DNA from: DAOOVD01 sp035369845
GTDB taxonomy: Bacteria > Bacillota > Desulfotomaculia > Desulfotomaculales > Pelotomaculaceae
Length of the DNA stretch: 64,000 nt
Direction: 5' to 3'
Assembly: GCA_035369845.1 (NCBI GenBank)
Contig: DAOOVD010000001.1
Span: 1-64,000 of the forward strand
The notes beneath the pieces were generated by a model. That model did no database searches. It saw only the letters and a list, made by a program, of their open reading frames with translations, and was not told the DNA's origin. Positions 1-8,573 of this stretch are shown here, piece by piece. Made by a program: the position numbers and the translations under genes. How positions within the stretch are numbered: position 1 is the stretch's first letter; every line of letters starts with the position of its first letter.

Positions 1-2
1 GG

Positions 3-530
3 CGAATAAGGCATCACCTCAAGTACAACCTCTGGCGCCCCGAGAGCACCGTTCTCTTTGTGGGTTATCAGGCGGAAGGAACGCTGGGACGGTTGATCAT
101 GGACGGTGAAAAAACCGTGCGCATTTTCGGCGAAGAGATCGCGGTCAAGGCGGATATAAGATGTATTGAAAGCTATTCGGCGCACGCCGATCAGGCAGGT
201 CTCGTCGGATGGATAAAGGGCTTTACCAGAGCTCCCCGGGAGGTTTTTATCGTACACGGCGAACCGGAGTCTTCAACTGCACTGGCCGGTTTGTTGAGGC
301 GGGAACTCGGGCTGAACGTCTCCATTCCGTTTTGGCGGCAGGCTGTCGAACTGCAACCCGTGGATGCCGGGGCGGAGGATACGGTAAAATCAAGGTGGGC
401 ATCCCTGGCTGAAAAAGTTGGCAGCTTCATGGCCAAAGGCCCCGGCAAGGCGGAAAGGGACGAATTTCTCCGCCGTTTGGGCGAACTCGAGAAATTTGTG
501 GAAAAGGCTGTCAAAATCGCAACCCAATGA
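3..530 (+). CDS. MBL-fold beta-CASP metallohydrolase (RNA-processing type), C-terminal part
   Basis: This is the last ~175 residues of a gene that begins before the window; the frame is open from base 3 to the stop at 528-530. It reads KYNLWRPES, then VLFVGYQAEGTLGR, YSAHADQ and VFIVHGEPES. These match the beta-CASP and closing part of RNA-specific metallo-beta-lactamases, where the His of SAHAD and the His of VHGE belong to the metal-binding set. Such proteins are usually cytosolic nucleases related to mRNA 3'-end processing factors; the substrate of this one is unknown. The N-terminal HxHxDH motif is outside the window, so activity cannot be judged. About 115 bases without a gene separate it from pgeF. 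Confidence 0.85.
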   Translation, partial: RIRHHLKYNLWRPESTVLFVGYQAEGTLGRLIMDGEKTVRIFGEEIAVKADIRCIESYSAHADQAGLVGWIKGFTRAPREVFIVHGEPESSTALAGLLRRELGLNVSIPFWRQAVELQPVDAGAEDTVKSRWASLAEKVGSFMAKGPGKAERDEFLRRLGELEKFVEKAVKIATQ

Positions 531-645
531 ATGGAGAGGCAATGCGGTGAGACGGTTTGCAGGCTACGCAACGGCAATGCCGCCGCCGTGGAGAAAAGGG
601 CGCGCTGCGCCGTGCATTTTCAATCTCAAGCTGTGATGGTATGTT

Positions 646-1467
646 ATGAGCAGTACATGCGAGATTACCCTGCAAGGTGAAATAAAATTCTGCACTTTTA
701 CTCATTTTAACTCTACCGGGCTGGTGGTTCACGGTTTTACCTGCCGCACCGGCGGTGTTAGCACCGGACCGTACGCCAGTCTGAACACGGCTTTTCACGT
801 GGGGGACTCATCCGCCAACGTCTTGATGAACCGGGAACTGGTTTGCCGGGCCCTGGGAATGGATGCAGGCAAGCTTGTGGCCGGGACGCAGGTGCACGGT
901 GACGGGGTGAGGGTGGTTGAAAAGCGTGATCTCGGACGGGGTGCCCTGTGCAGTGAAGATTCCTTTCCCGATACGGACGCCCTGATTACGGGGCAACGGG
1001 GTGTTCCCATATCCAGCTACTATGCCGACTGTGTTCCGGTGTTTGTTTTAGATCCGGTGAAGAAGGCGGTAGCCGTTTCGCACGCTGGATGGAAAGGCAC
1101 TGCCTTGAGAATTGCCTGCAGGACCGTCGAAAAGATGAAAGCCGCCTTCGGCACTGATCCGGCTGACTGCCTGGCCGGTATCGGCCCGTCTATCGGTCCT
1201 TGCTGCTACGAAGTGGATGAGACGGTTGCAGGCCGCTTCCGGGAGAACTTCGTTTACTGGGACGAACTCGTAGTTCCCGTTTCGCCGGGCAAGTGGCGCC
1301 TGAACCTGTGGGAGTTCAACCGGAGGATCTTGCTGGAAGCGGGTGTCAAATCCGGGAATATTGTCACTGCTGCAATATGCACTTCCTGCCGCAACGATTT
1401 GTTTTTCTCGTACCGCGCTCAAGGCGGTACGGCGGGAAGGGCGGCGGCGCTGATAATGCTCAAGTGA
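646..1467 (+). CDS. pgeF: peptidoglycan editing factor PgeF (YfiH/YlmD family)
   Basis: A 273-residue protein of the multicopper-oxidase-fold family formerly DUF152. Family members remove wrongly incorporated residues from wall precursors or act as purine-nucleoside phosphorylases. The expected metal/catalytic triad is visible: His84 in TQVHGDGV, Cys129 in ADCVP and His146 in HAGWKG, plus the conserved GIGPSIGPCCYEV segment. Length is normal. The ATG at 646 has only a weak upstream ribosome site, so a slightly different start is possible. In Bacillus the homologue ylmD sits at the head of the ylmD-E-F-G-H-divIVA cluster; here the same genes follow, but a two-component system and an HlyD-like gene lie in between. 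Confidence 0.92.
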   Translation: MSSTCEITLQGEIKFCTFTHFNSTGLVVHGFTCRTGGVSTGPYASLNTAFHVGDSSANVLMNRELVCRALGMDAGKLVAGTQVHGDGVRVVEKRDLGRGALCSEDSFPDTDALITGQRGVPISSYYADCVPVFVLDPVKKAVAVSHAGWKGTALRIACRTVEKMKAAFGTDPADCLAGIGPSIGPCCYEVDETVAGRFRENFVYWDELVVPVSPGKWRLNLWEFNRRILLEAGVKSGNIVTAAICTSCRNDLFFSYRAQGGTAGRAAALIMLK

Positions 1468-1485
1468 CTGGAAGGGGTGACGGGG

Positions 1486-2196
1486 ATGGCTAAAATACTG
1501 GTGGTGGACGACGAGAAGAATATACTTGAGCTTGTCCGTTTTAACCTGGAACGCGAAGGTTTTGAGGTGTTCACAGCCCTTGACGGCACTTTGGCAATCG
1601 ACCTGGCCCGCGAGGAGAGGCCTGATTTGATCGTGCTCGATGTGATGCTTCCGGGCATGAACGGTTTTGAAGTTTGCCGGGAATTGAACAGAGATCCTTT
1701 GACAAGCGGCATACCTATTATCATGCTCAGCGCCAGGGCTGAGGAACTGGACAGGGTCCTGGGGCTGGAAATGGGCGCCGACGATTATGTCATCAAACCC
1801 TTCAGCCCCCGGGAACTGGTGGCCAGGATAAAGGCCAGACTTCGCAGGGCCCGTCCGGGAGACAACCGCGAAATGGAGCAGTTGCAGCCGGCGCGTATGG
1901 AGTTCGGCCGTCTGGTGATTGACGAGGAGAGGTTTGCCGTTTACGTCGACGGGGTGAGACAGGAATTTACTCCCAAAGAGTTTGAACTTCTACGATTTAT
2001 GGCACGCCAGCCCGGCAAGGTTTTTTCAAGGGATTTCCTGTTGGAAAAGGTGTGGGGTTACGATTATGCGGGTGATTCCCGGACGGTTGACGTTCATGTA
2101 AGGCACATCAGGCAGAAACTCGAGTCTCTCCCTGAGTCCGACCAGCCGATAGAAACGGTGCGGGGAGTCGGCTACCGCTTCAAGGAGGGGCTGTGA
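1486..2196 (+). CDS. OmpR/PhoP-family response regulator
   Basis: A 236-residue DNA-binding regulator. The receiver domain (about 1-120) opens with AKILVVDDE and carries the phospho-acceptor Asp52 in VLDVMLPG and Lys104 in VIKPFSP. The C-terminal winged helix (about 135-235) ends with GYDYAGDSRTVDVHVRHIR and ETVRGVGYRF, typical of the PhoP/WalR group. I chose the ATG at 1486 because GGGGTGA lies six bases before it; a GTG at 1477 would overlap that ribosome site. The gene overlaps the histidine kinase by one base and they surely form a pair. PhoP (phosphate) and WalR (wall) cannot be told apart from sequence alone, and no pst or phoU genes are nearby. Confidence 0.93.
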   Translation: MAKILVVDDEKNILELVRFNLEREGFEVFTALDGTLAIDLAREERPDLIVLDVMLPGMNGFEVCRELNRDPLTSGIPIIMLSARAEELDRVLGLEMGADDYVIKPFSPRELVARIKARLRRARPGDNREMEQLQPARMEFGRLVIDEERFAVYVDGVRQEFTPKEFELLRFMARQPGKVFSRDFLLEKVWGYDYAGDSRTVDVHVRHIRQKLESLPESDQPIETVRGVGYRFKEGL

Positions 2197-3599
2197 TGTC
2201 AAAGAAGCATGTTTTCTTTAAGAGATTCGGCTGGAGACTTGTCGTCGGTTACCTTTTTCTGTTTGTCGTTTTTGCCGCTTTGGTTTTGCTCTATGCCGGC
2301 GGCCACATGAACATGTGGTGGTTGCTGATAACTACTTTCGCCGGCTGTGTATTGCTTTCCTGGATCATGTACGTCCGTTTGATCATACCGCTGGAGGAGA
2401 TAGCCTCTTCGGCAGAGGAGATGGCAAGGGGCAACCTGGACCAGGAAATACGGGTTTTGACCCAGGATGAGATTGGTAATCTGGCTTGTTCCATAAACTA
2501 TATAGCAAGGCAGCTGAGAAATACCATAGAAGATGTCATGCTGGAGAGAAACCGCACCCAGGCCGTTCTTTCCGGAATGTCCGAAGGCGTTATCGCTCTT
2601 GATATTTGGGGAAGGGTCGTTTTTATCAACCAGGTGGCGGAAGAGCTTTTCAGGATTACGATGGCGGCCAGCAGGGGGAAAAACATTCTCAGGGTAATCC
2701 GCAATTACGACCTGGAAAAAATTTTGAATCATGCCCTGGAAACGGGCTGTTCAACAAAAAAACACGTTCAGATCTTTACTCCCGAGCCCCGTGTCTTCCA
2801 GGTCCATGTTACGCCGCTGAGAAACGCCGGCAATGACCGCGGGGGTGTGGTCGCCTTGCTCAAGGATATAACGGAAAGAAAAATGCTTGAAGAAATGCGC
2901 AGTGAATTTGTTGCCAACGTGTCCCACGAGCTGAGAACTCCACTGACATCGATCAAGGGTTTCGCAGAAACGCTCATCGACGGGGCGCTTGAGGATCCTC
3001 AAGTGACCAGGCATTTCCTTGAAATCATCAACACTGAAACCGACCGGCTTTCCAGGCTGATTGACGAACTGCTGAACCTGTCCAGGATAGAAAGCGGGAA
3101 GGCTTTACCGAACCTGCAGTCCTTGAAAATAAGGGAGCTTGTCGACAAGGCCGTGGCGATTCTGCAGCCCCGCGCGAAAAAGAAGAATATTGCCATAGAG
3201 TTGGATATTCCGGACAACCTTCCGATGGTTCAGGCCGATTCCGACATGATTAACCAGGTTTTGATCAACCTTATTGAAAACGCCGTGTCTTATACGCAGC
3301 CCGGAGGGTTGGTCAATATCCGTGCCTCGGTATACGAAGATCAGATAAGGGTGGAGGTTCAGGATAACGGAATCGGGATACCGCCTGAAAATCTCTCCAG
3401 AATATTCGAACGTTTTTACCGGGTTGACAAGGCGCGTTCCAGGGAACTGGGGGGTACCGGCCTCGGTCTTTCCATTGTCAAGCATATTATTGAAGCCCAT
3501 CACGGACGTGTTGAAGTGGAAAGCAAGGCCGGGGCGGGAAGCACTTTTTCATTCAACCTGCCGCTTTACGAGCCGAATTTACCAGCTTGCCAGCCGTAG
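2196..3599 (+). CDS. PhoR/WalK-type sensor histidine kinase without an extracytoplasmic domain
   Basis: A membrane kinase of 467 residues and partner of the preceding regulator. In order it has two closely spaced membrane segments (about 14-34 and 40-60), a HAMP linker (60-115), a PAS domain (about 120-225), the HisKA dimerisation helix with phospho-accepting His244 in NVSHELRTPL, and an ATPase domain with N-box NLIENAV, DNGIGIP and GTGLGLSIVKHI. Only about six residues separate the membrane helices, so nothing sizeable is exposed outside; sensing probably falls to the PAS domain or the membrane. ATG 2196 is preferred over GTG 2193 because AGGAGGGG at 2183-2190 fits it better. A terminator hairpin follows at 3635. 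Confidence 0.93.
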   Translation: MSKKHVFFKRFGWRLVVGYLFLFVVFAALVLLYAGGHMNMWWLLITTFAGCVLLSWIMYVRLIIPLEEIASSAEEMARGNLDQEIRVLTQDEIGNLACSINYIARQLRNTIEDVMLERNRTQAVLSGMSEGVIALDIWGRVVFINQVAEELFRITMAASRGKNILRVIRNYDLEKILNHALETGCSTKKHVQIFTPEPRVFQVHVTPLRNAGNDRGGVVALLKDITERKMLEEMRSEFVANVSHELRTPLTSIKGFAETLIDGALEDPQVTRHFLEIINTETDRLSRLIDELLNLSRIESGKALPNLQSLKIRELVDKAVAILQPRAKKKNIAIELDIPDNLPMVQADSDMINQVLINLIENAVSYTQPGGLVNIRASVYEDQIRVEVQDNGIGIPPENLSRIFERFYRVDKARSRELGGTGLGLSIVKHIIEAHHGRVEVESKAGAGSTFSFNLPLYEPNLPACQP

Positions 3600-3634
3600 G
3601 CCGGGACAAAAATCCTCTCAAGTGCAAATGTGCT

Positions 3635-3667
3635 TTTAAAAAAGCGCTGCCGGGGCGTTTTTTTAAA
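3635..3667 (+). terminator. Rho-independent terminator after the two-component pair
   Basis: A 12-base stem (3635-3646 with 3656-3667, one G-T wobble) has a 9-base GC-rich loop and ends in seven T. It lies 35 bases after the kinase stop and would separate this pair from the downstream HlyD-like gene. Confidence 0.7.
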
Positions 3668-3718
3668 GGAATTGTCCCTGCTCCGTCGAATTAAATTCCA
3701 TTTGAAGGTAATATCAAG

Positions 3719-4693
3719 GTGAAAACTACAATGAAAAGGGAATCGGCGGTACCGGGTTCTTCATTGAAAAAAAAGCGGGGGCGGGGGAACTGGTTCGCAA
3801 GGATTCTGGGTGCAGCAACGGTTCTTGTTTGTGCGGCGTTTTTCGGGCGGGATGTTATTATTACCACCGTGTCCAGGGTAGAGTTTCTTTCGGAGCGGGA
3901 AGTAAGCCAATCGGCGACGCTGGAAGGGATTTTGATTAAAAAAGAAAAAGTGGTAAATTCTCCCGTCAGCGGTAGGCTTCACCGTCTGGCCGCCGACGGA
4001 GAGCGCCTGGAAACGGGTGCGGAGGCCGTACATGTACTTCCTTTGGAACAGGGCGCCGGAGAAGAGATTATAGAGCTGTATACTCCTTGCGCCGGTATAT
4101 TCTGTACGCACACCGACGGGTTGGAAAGCGTTCTCGACCCGGTCAATTTGGATACACTGGAACCGGCCGGGTTTGAAAAAACTGGTGACAGGCCCGTACC
4201 CGAAGGAGGAAGGATCGAAAAGGGAAAACCGGCTTTTAAAATTATCGACAACCTTTCTCAGGTGTACTTTTTTGCCAGGATTTCCAAAGCGAAGTTTCCT
4301 TCCGGTTTTGCGGACAAGCCGGGATGGATTGAAGCCTCCTGGGAGAACTTGCCTTTCTTGATGAAACCGGTTAAAATTACGGACAGGGGGGAGATGTGGG
4401 AAGGAGTTTTCCTTCTTTCAGGCCACCCTGAAAAGATGGTTCACCTCCGGAAGGTCTCTTTCAGCGCAATCACCGGCAAACTGAGCGGGTTTGTAGTGCC
4501 CGGGAAAGCTCTGGTCTACCGCGACGGGGAGCCCGGAATCTTTCTGGTTTATAAAATGAAAGCACAATGGGTGCCTGTGCGGATTGAGGGGGAACTCGCC
4601 GGGAAAGCGGCAATATCCGGGCCGGATTTGAGCGAGAATGCCAGGTACGTGAGCAACCCCGTACTGATCAGGGACAAATGGCCGGTGAAGTAA
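3719..4693 (+). CDS. HlyD-family-like membrane-anchored protein
   Basis: A 324-residue protein with a basic N-terminus (residues 1-27), one membrane helix (about 28-48) and a long presumed extracytoplasmic part. The segments VNSPVSGRLHRLAADGERLETG and YTPCAGIFCTHTDG look like the two halves of a biotinyl-lipoyl-like barrel as found in HlyD/membrane-fusion proteins. No ABC or RND transporter lies next to it, so a classical efflux role is unproven. Similar proteins are often found beside yggS-sepF in Clostridia (my recollection), which would hint at an envelope or division role. The GTG start has GAAGG about ten bases upstream. Its stop lies within the upstream extension of yggS. Confidence 0.65.
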   Translation: MKTTMKRESAVPGSSLKKKRGRGNWFARILGAATVLVCAAFFGRDVIITTVSRVEFLSEREVSQSATLEGILIKKEKVVNSPVSGRLHRLAADGERLETGAEAVHVLPLEQGAGEEIIELYTPCAGIFCTHTDGLESVLDPVNLDTLEPAGFEKTGDRPVPEGGRIEKGKPAFKIIDNLSQVYFFARISKAKFPSGFADKPGWIEASWENLPFLMKPVKITDRGEMWEGVFLLSGHPEKMVHLRKVSFSAITGKLSGFVVPGKALVYRDGEPGIFLVYKMKAQWVPVRIEGELAGKAAISGPDLSENARYVSNPVLIRDKWPVK

Positions 4694-4710
4694 ATAAAGG
4701 GGAGTTTTTA

Positions 4711-5391
4711 TTGAGCATCCTGGAAAACCTGAACCGGGTGAGGGAGCGCGTAAAAGCCGCCGCCCTCAGGGCAGGCCGCAACCCGTCGGGAATCAAAGTA
4801 GTGGCGGTGACAAAAAACGTAACGGCACCGGCAATCATGGAGGCGCTTGCCTGCGGAGTCACCGATTTCGGGGAGAACAGAGCTCAGGAGTTCTTGCGCA
4901 AATATGAGGAGATGGCAGTCCCCGGCCTGAATTGGCATTTTGTCGGTTACCTTCAGACCAACAAGGTCAGAAAAATAATCGGGAAGGTTGAAATGGTTCA
5001 TTCCCTGGACCGCTGGCCGCTGGCGGAAGCGCTAAGCCGGGCCGCCTGCGAGGCGGAATGTGTCTGCCGCGCGCTTGTACAGGTCAATGTGGCGGGAGAA
5101 AGAACAAAACACGGCCTTTCTGTTTCGGAGACGGAGGAATTCATAGCGGAAGCTGCGAGGCTGCCCGGACTCGAGATAAGGGGACTGATGACAATCGCCC
5201 CTTTGGATGACGATCCGGAATCGGCAAGGCCGGTTTTCAGGAGATTGAAGGAACTCTTTGATTCTTTCAGGGAGAAGGCTTTGGGGCTGCGGATGGAGTT
5301 TCTTTCCATGGGCATGTCCGGTGATTTTGAAATAGCGGTGGAGGAAGGCGCAAACATTTTACGCATTGGGAAAGCCATTTTCGGCGGGTGA
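4711..5391 (+). CDS. YggS-family pyridoxal-phosphate homeostasis protein
   Basis: A 226-residue single-domain PLP-binding protein of the YggS/PLPHP/YlmE family, which buffers cellular PLP and affects amino-acid metabolism but has no known catalytic reaction. The PLP lysine is Lys35 in VVAVTKN. Family motifs FGENRAQE, WHFVGYLQTNKVR, HSLDRW and the closing LSMGMSGDFEIAVEEGAN..RIG are all present. I chose the TTG at 4711 since AAAGGGGAG sits seven bases upstream and the resulting N-terminus (MSILENLNRVRERV) matches the family; an ATG at 4678 would overlap the preceding gene. It sits directly before sepF, as in many Firmicutes. Confidence 0.95.
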   Translation: MSILENLNRVRERVKAAALRAGRNPSGIKVVAVTKNVTAPAIMEALACGVTDFGENRAQEFLRKYEEMAVPGLNWHFVGYLQTNKVRKIIGKVEMVHSLDRWPLAEALSRAACEAECVCRALVQVNVAGERTKHGLSVSETEEFIAEAARLPGLEIRGLMTIAPLDDDPESARPVFRRLKELFDSFREKALGLRMEFLSMGMSGDFEIAVEEGANILRIGKAIFGG

Positions 5392-5463
5392 TTAAAGTTT
5401 TCGCCAATGAACCCGATAATGTCATTGAGCGTGTTTTACACTCGGCTATAAGGAGGATAAGAG

Positions 5464-5925
5464 ATGGCGATAAAACTTGTGGATAAAGTGCTGGGCTTTA
5501 TGGGTTTTGAAGAGGAGTACGTTGATGAAGAACCGAAAAATTTCCATGAGGAAAACCATGAAGAGACGCAGTGGACCAGGAAAAGGGACAGGGACAAGGA
5601 GAGGGACAGGGGAACCGTTCTGAGCCTGCACTCTCAGCGGCAGGTGCGGGTGGTTGTGGTTGAGCCGAGGTCTTTTGATGAGGTGCAGGGCATTACGGAT
5701 AATCTTAAAAACAGGCGTCCGGTAATTGTAAACCTTGAGCAGGCGGAACCGGAACTGGCCAAGAGAGTTGTCGATTTTGTAAGCGGTGCGACATATGCCT
5801 TGAACGGCAACCAGCAAAAAGTGGGCAGCGGCATTTTCCTCTTTGTCCCGAATAATATGGATATAGCAAGTGATTTTAAAGATCCCGGCAGGGAAAAGGG
5901 CATTTTCTCATGGATGCGTTCGTAA
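5464..5925 (+). CDS. sepF: cell division protein SepF
   Basis: A 153-residue protein. SepF polymerises into rings that bundle FtsZ and tether it to the membrane. The amphipathic N-terminal helix (MAIKLVDKVLGFMGFEEE) is the membrane anchor. A charged, low-complexity linker (about 20-55) rich in Arg, Asp and Glu follows. The conserved core (about 60-145) contains the EPRSFDEVQGI, RPVIVNLEQ and RVVDFVSGATYALNG motifs. The start has an excellent AAGGAGG eight bases upstream. Its 3' end is close to proC, and together with yggS, yggT and divIVA it forms the usual division cluster. Confidence 0.97.
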   Translation: MAIKLVDKVLGFMGFEEEYVDEEPKNFHEENHEETQWTRKRDRDKERDRGTVLSLHSQRQVRVVVVEPRSFDEVQGITDNLKNRRPVIVNLEQAEPELAKRVVDFVSGATYALNGNQQKVGSGIFLFVPNNMDIASDFKDPGREKGIFSWMRS

Positions 5926-5947
5926 GCTGTCCGAAGGGGGTAAGGCC

Positions 5948-6775
5948 GTGCCTTTAAAGGGGCAAAAGATCGGTTTTCTCGGCGGCGGCGCCATGGGGGA
6001 GGCTTTAATTGCCGGATTGCTCCGGGCAGGCCTGGTTGAGCCCTCCGGTATTTTCGTGAGCGATGCCGACCCCGGACGGCTGGAGTACCTGCAAAAGAGT
6101 TCGGGTGTGAACATATCGGCCGACAACGGATGTGTCGCAAAAAAAGCTGACATTGTTATTTTGGCGGTCAAGCCGCAGGTTGTGCCGCCGGTTTTGAAAG
6201 AGATTGCTCCGTTGGCGAAGCCGGAGCAAATATTTGTTTCCATCGCGGCGGGCGTAACCACCGGGATGATTGAAGCCGCCTTGAACAGACCGTGCCCGGT
6301 GATAAGGGTGATGCCCAACACCCCCTGCCTGGTGGGGGAAGGGGCCAGTGCGGTAAGTGCCGGCATGCATGCCGGGAGAGAACACGTGAGAAAGGTGATG
6401 GCCATTTTCTCAGCGGCCGGCAGAGCGGTGGAAGTACAGGAATCCCTTATGGACTGTGTTACGGGTTTAAGCGGAAGCGGTCCGGCTTACATGTATTTGA
6501 TACTGGAAGGGTTGATAGACGGTGCAGTCCGGCTGGGACTCCCCAGGGACACGGCCGGCGTTTTGATAACCCAAACCATGCTGGGTGCTGCAAAGATGGT
6601 TTTGGAAACGGGCGAGCATCCGGGCAAGTTGAAGGACGCCGTGACCACTCCCGGCGGTACAACCATTGCCGGCCTTTACGCCCTGGAAGAGGGAGCATTG
6701 AGGGCACACTTGATGAGGGCGGTTGAAGCGGCAACCAAACGTTCAAAAGAACTCTTGCAACGAACAGGTGATTAA
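5948..6775 (+). CDS. proC: pyrroline-5-carboxylate reductase
   Basis: A 275-residue cytosolic enzyme that reduces 1-pyrroline-5-carboxylate to proline with NAD(P)H. The N-terminal Rossmann fold shows GFLGGGAMGEALI, followed by DIVILAVKPQ and VIRVMPNTPC; the C-terminal dimer domain has GLSGSGPAYMY and the family signature DAVTTPGGTTIAGL. The GTG at 5948 is chosen because AAGGGGG lies seven bases upstream; the reading frame is open earlier but would overlap sepF. Placement between sepF and yggT is common in Firmicutes, though no link with division is established. Its stop is one base before the YggT start codon. Confidence 0.96.
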   Translation: MPLKGQKIGFLGGGAMGEALIAGLLRAGLVEPSGIFVSDADPGRLEYLQKSSGVNISADNGCVAKKADIVILAVKPQVVPPVLKEIAPLAKPEQIFVSIAAGVTTGMIEAALNRPCPVIRVMPNTPCLVGEGASAVSAGMHAGREHVRKVMAIFSAAGRAVEVQESLMDCVTGLSGSGPAYMYLILEGLIDGAVRLGLPRDTAGVLITQTMLGAAKMVLETGEHPGKLKDAVTTPGGTTIAGLYALEEGALRAHLMRAVEAATKRSKELLQRTGD

Positions 6776-6776
6776 C

Positions 6777-7037
6777 ATGGGCATCTTCACGGTAATTGAC
6801 ATAGCATTTCAGGTATATTCGTGGCTTTTGATCATCAGAATAATTCTATCCTGGGTTCGCCATAATCCTTATCAGCCTTTAATCAGATTCATTTATGAAG
6901 TTACCGAGCCGTATCTGAGGCTTTTCAGAAGGATCGTTCCACCAATCGGAATGGTTGATTTTTCTCCCATTGTAGCTTTTTTTGTCCTTCATTTGATCAG
7001 ACAGCTTGTTTTTACTGTTTTGAGGTATGTTATATGA
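6777..7037 (+). CDS. YggT/YlmG family membrane protein
   Basis: A short integral membrane protein of 86 residues with two hydrophobic segments (about 5-28 and 60-83) separated by a loop containing the family signature EPYLRLFRRIVPP. YggT proteins are found in bacterial division clusters and in chloroplasts, where they affect nucleoid or division-site placement; the molecular role is unclear. The ATG at 6777 has AGGTGA just upstream, overlapping the end of proC. In Bacillus the next gene would be ylmH (an S4 RNA-binding protein), but here 264 bases with no convincing gene separate it from divIVA. Confidence 0.92.
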   Translation: MGIFTVIDIAFQVYSWLLIIRIILSWVRHNPYQPLIRFIYEVTEPYLRLFRRIVPPIGMVDFSPIVAFFVLHLIRQLVFTVLRYVI

Positions 7038-7301
7038 AACCCGGCCGGAAAAAGACCCGGTTCCATATTTGCGGCCGGGAAGAGAAGGCCATGCTCTTGC
7101 CGGGTTTTCCGCCGGGGTGAAAGAAGGCGCGCAGGCCCTGTTTTTACGACCCGTACTACGCGGGTTTTGTCATTTCGCTCGCGGCGCTTCCGGAAGACCG
7201 ACAGGGCGCCGGGCGTTCTTCCGTCCGGTGCTTAAGTGACAGCAGGGTCCGACCGATAAAAAAGGTAAAAAGCATGAAAGCGCAATTCGAGGTGAAAGGG
7301 C

Positions 7302-7865
7302 ATGTTGACGCCGCTGGATATTCAGAGAAAAGAATTCCGCAAGGCTTTCCGCGGGTACAGCGAAGAAGATGTGGATTCGTTTCTTGACCGGGTTATCCAG
7401 GACTACGAAAATCTTTTGCGGGAGAATCACGAGCTTAAAGAGAAGCTGGCTCTGGCCGACCAGCAGATGGGACGTTACCGCGAGATAGAAGAAGTGCTTA
7501 AAAACACGATGATCATAGCGCAGAAAAACGCTGACGAACTGCGGCAGAATACCGAAAGGGAAATCCGCGTGCTCATGGATCAGGCGAGGATTGAAGCCGA
7601 GCAGTTATCCCGGGAGGCGGAGCAGGAAGCAACTGCAGTATTGCAGGAGGCAAAGCGCCGTTCCGACGAGATGATCTCTTCCGCGGAAGCGAGAGTGAAG
7701 CAGATGATGGAGGAATACCACCGCATTCAAAGAGATGCCCAAATATTCAGAATGCGTTTCCGTTCCTTTATTGAAGCCCAAATCAAGCTTTTGGATGCAG
7801 AAGAAGAGGATATGCCCGTTTTACCGGGTGAGGAAGAAGAGTACTCCTGTACGGACACGGAATAG
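7302..7865 (+). CDS. divIVA: DivIVA-domain cell division / polar scaffold protein
   Basis: A 187-residue coiled-coil protein. The N-terminal DivIVA lipid-binding domain is clear: MLTPLDIQRKEF, then FRGYSEEDVDSFLDRV and DYENLLREN. The remainder (about 35-160) is heptad-rich, ending with an acidic tail. DivIVA recognises negatively curved membrane at division sites and poles and recruits Min or sporulation proteins. The start has GAGGTGAAAGGG upstream. It closes the division cluster; about 50 bases separate it from the NUDIX gene. Confidence 0.95.
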   Translation: MLTPLDIQRKEFRKAFRGYSEEDVDSFLDRVIQDYENLLRENHELKEKLALADQQMGRYREIEEVLKNTMIIAQKNADELRQNTEREIRVLMDQARIEAEQLSREAEQEATAVLQEAKRRSDEMISSAEARVKQMMEEYHRIQRDAQIFRMRFRSFIEAQIKLLDAEEEDMPVLPGEEEEYSCTDTE

Positions 7866-7913
7866 ACACGGACAAAATTACGCAGAAAATTACCGGCATC
7901 GGGAGATTGAACG

Positions 7914-8552
7914 GTGAAAGCGCTGGCAAGGCTTATGAACAGGAAGCCGGGAATTCAAAACGAAGATGAGTTTTTCGTTTCAGCCGTGCTTCTTCCAATT
8001 ATAGAGAAAAACGGGAACTTTTCCATACTTTTTGAGGTGCGTTCGAACTGTCTCCGGAGGCAGCCCGGCGAAATCTGCTTCCCGGGCGGGAAGGTTGAAA
8101 AGCCGGAGATGGGGCGGCCGTGGGATTCTGCAGTGCGCGAAACTGCTGAAGAACTGGGCATAAGCCCGGGCGGGGTTAAACTGCTGGGTCGGCTGGATTG
8201 CCTGATAAATCCCCCCGGTTCGCTTATTTATCCTTTTGTCGGGATGCTCACGGACTGCAGTAAGGTCAAACCCAATCCCGACGAGGTTGAGGAAGTGTTT
8301 TGGGCACCTTTGTCCCATTTTGTTAAAAACCCTCCTGCAAAAAGCCATGTCGAGGTAGCCACGCGCTACCCGAAAGATTTTCCTTTCGACAAAGTGCAAG
8401 CTTCATACGGAGAGGAATGGCAAAAAAGGTGGACGTTTCCAGTCTACTTTTATGAGTATGGCGAGCGTTTAATCTGGGGAGTCACGGCAAAAATATTGTA
8501 CAATTTTATCTCGACCTGCTGGCCTGCGGGTATGACTGAAGCCTGCTCTTAA
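7914..8552 (+). CDS. NUDIX hydrolase, CoA pyrophosphatase type (NudL-like)
   Basis: A 212-residue NUDIX protein. It carries the UPF0035/CoA-pyrophosphatase signature (FEVRSNCLRRQPGEICFPGG) directly before a NUDIX helix with GGKVE and RETAEELG. This suggests cleavage of CoA or acyl-CoA to phosphopantetheine and 3',5'-ADP, although I cannot exclude another nucleotide diphosphate. The spacing between the Gly-Gly and REXXEE parts is a little longer than in ordinary MutT proteins, as in NudL. The GTG start is preceded by GGGAG eight bases upstream. Neighbours give no further clue. Confidence 0.85.
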   Translation: MKALARLMNRKPGIQNEDEFFVSAVLLPIIEKNGNFSILFEVRSNCLRRQPGEICFPGGKVEKPEMGRPWDSAVRETAEELGISPGGVKLLGRLDCLINPPGSLIYPFVGMLTDCSKVKPNPDEVEEVFWAPLSHFVKNPPAKSHVEVATRYPKDFPFDKVQASYGEEWQKRWTFPVYFYEYGERLIWGVTAKILYNFISTCWPAGMTEACS

Positions 8553-8573
8553 GTTTATGCCGGGGGTGTAAGC

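Noticed and set aside
5426..5453. TTGAGC/TATAAG promoter-like pair before sepF
   Set aside because: The -10 box would overlap the ribosome site, leaving no room for a leader.
7027..7239. Open frame of 70 codons between yggT and divIVA
   Set aside because: Arg/Pro/Gly-rich composition typical of GC-rich shadow frames, start inside yggT, and no recognisable motif.
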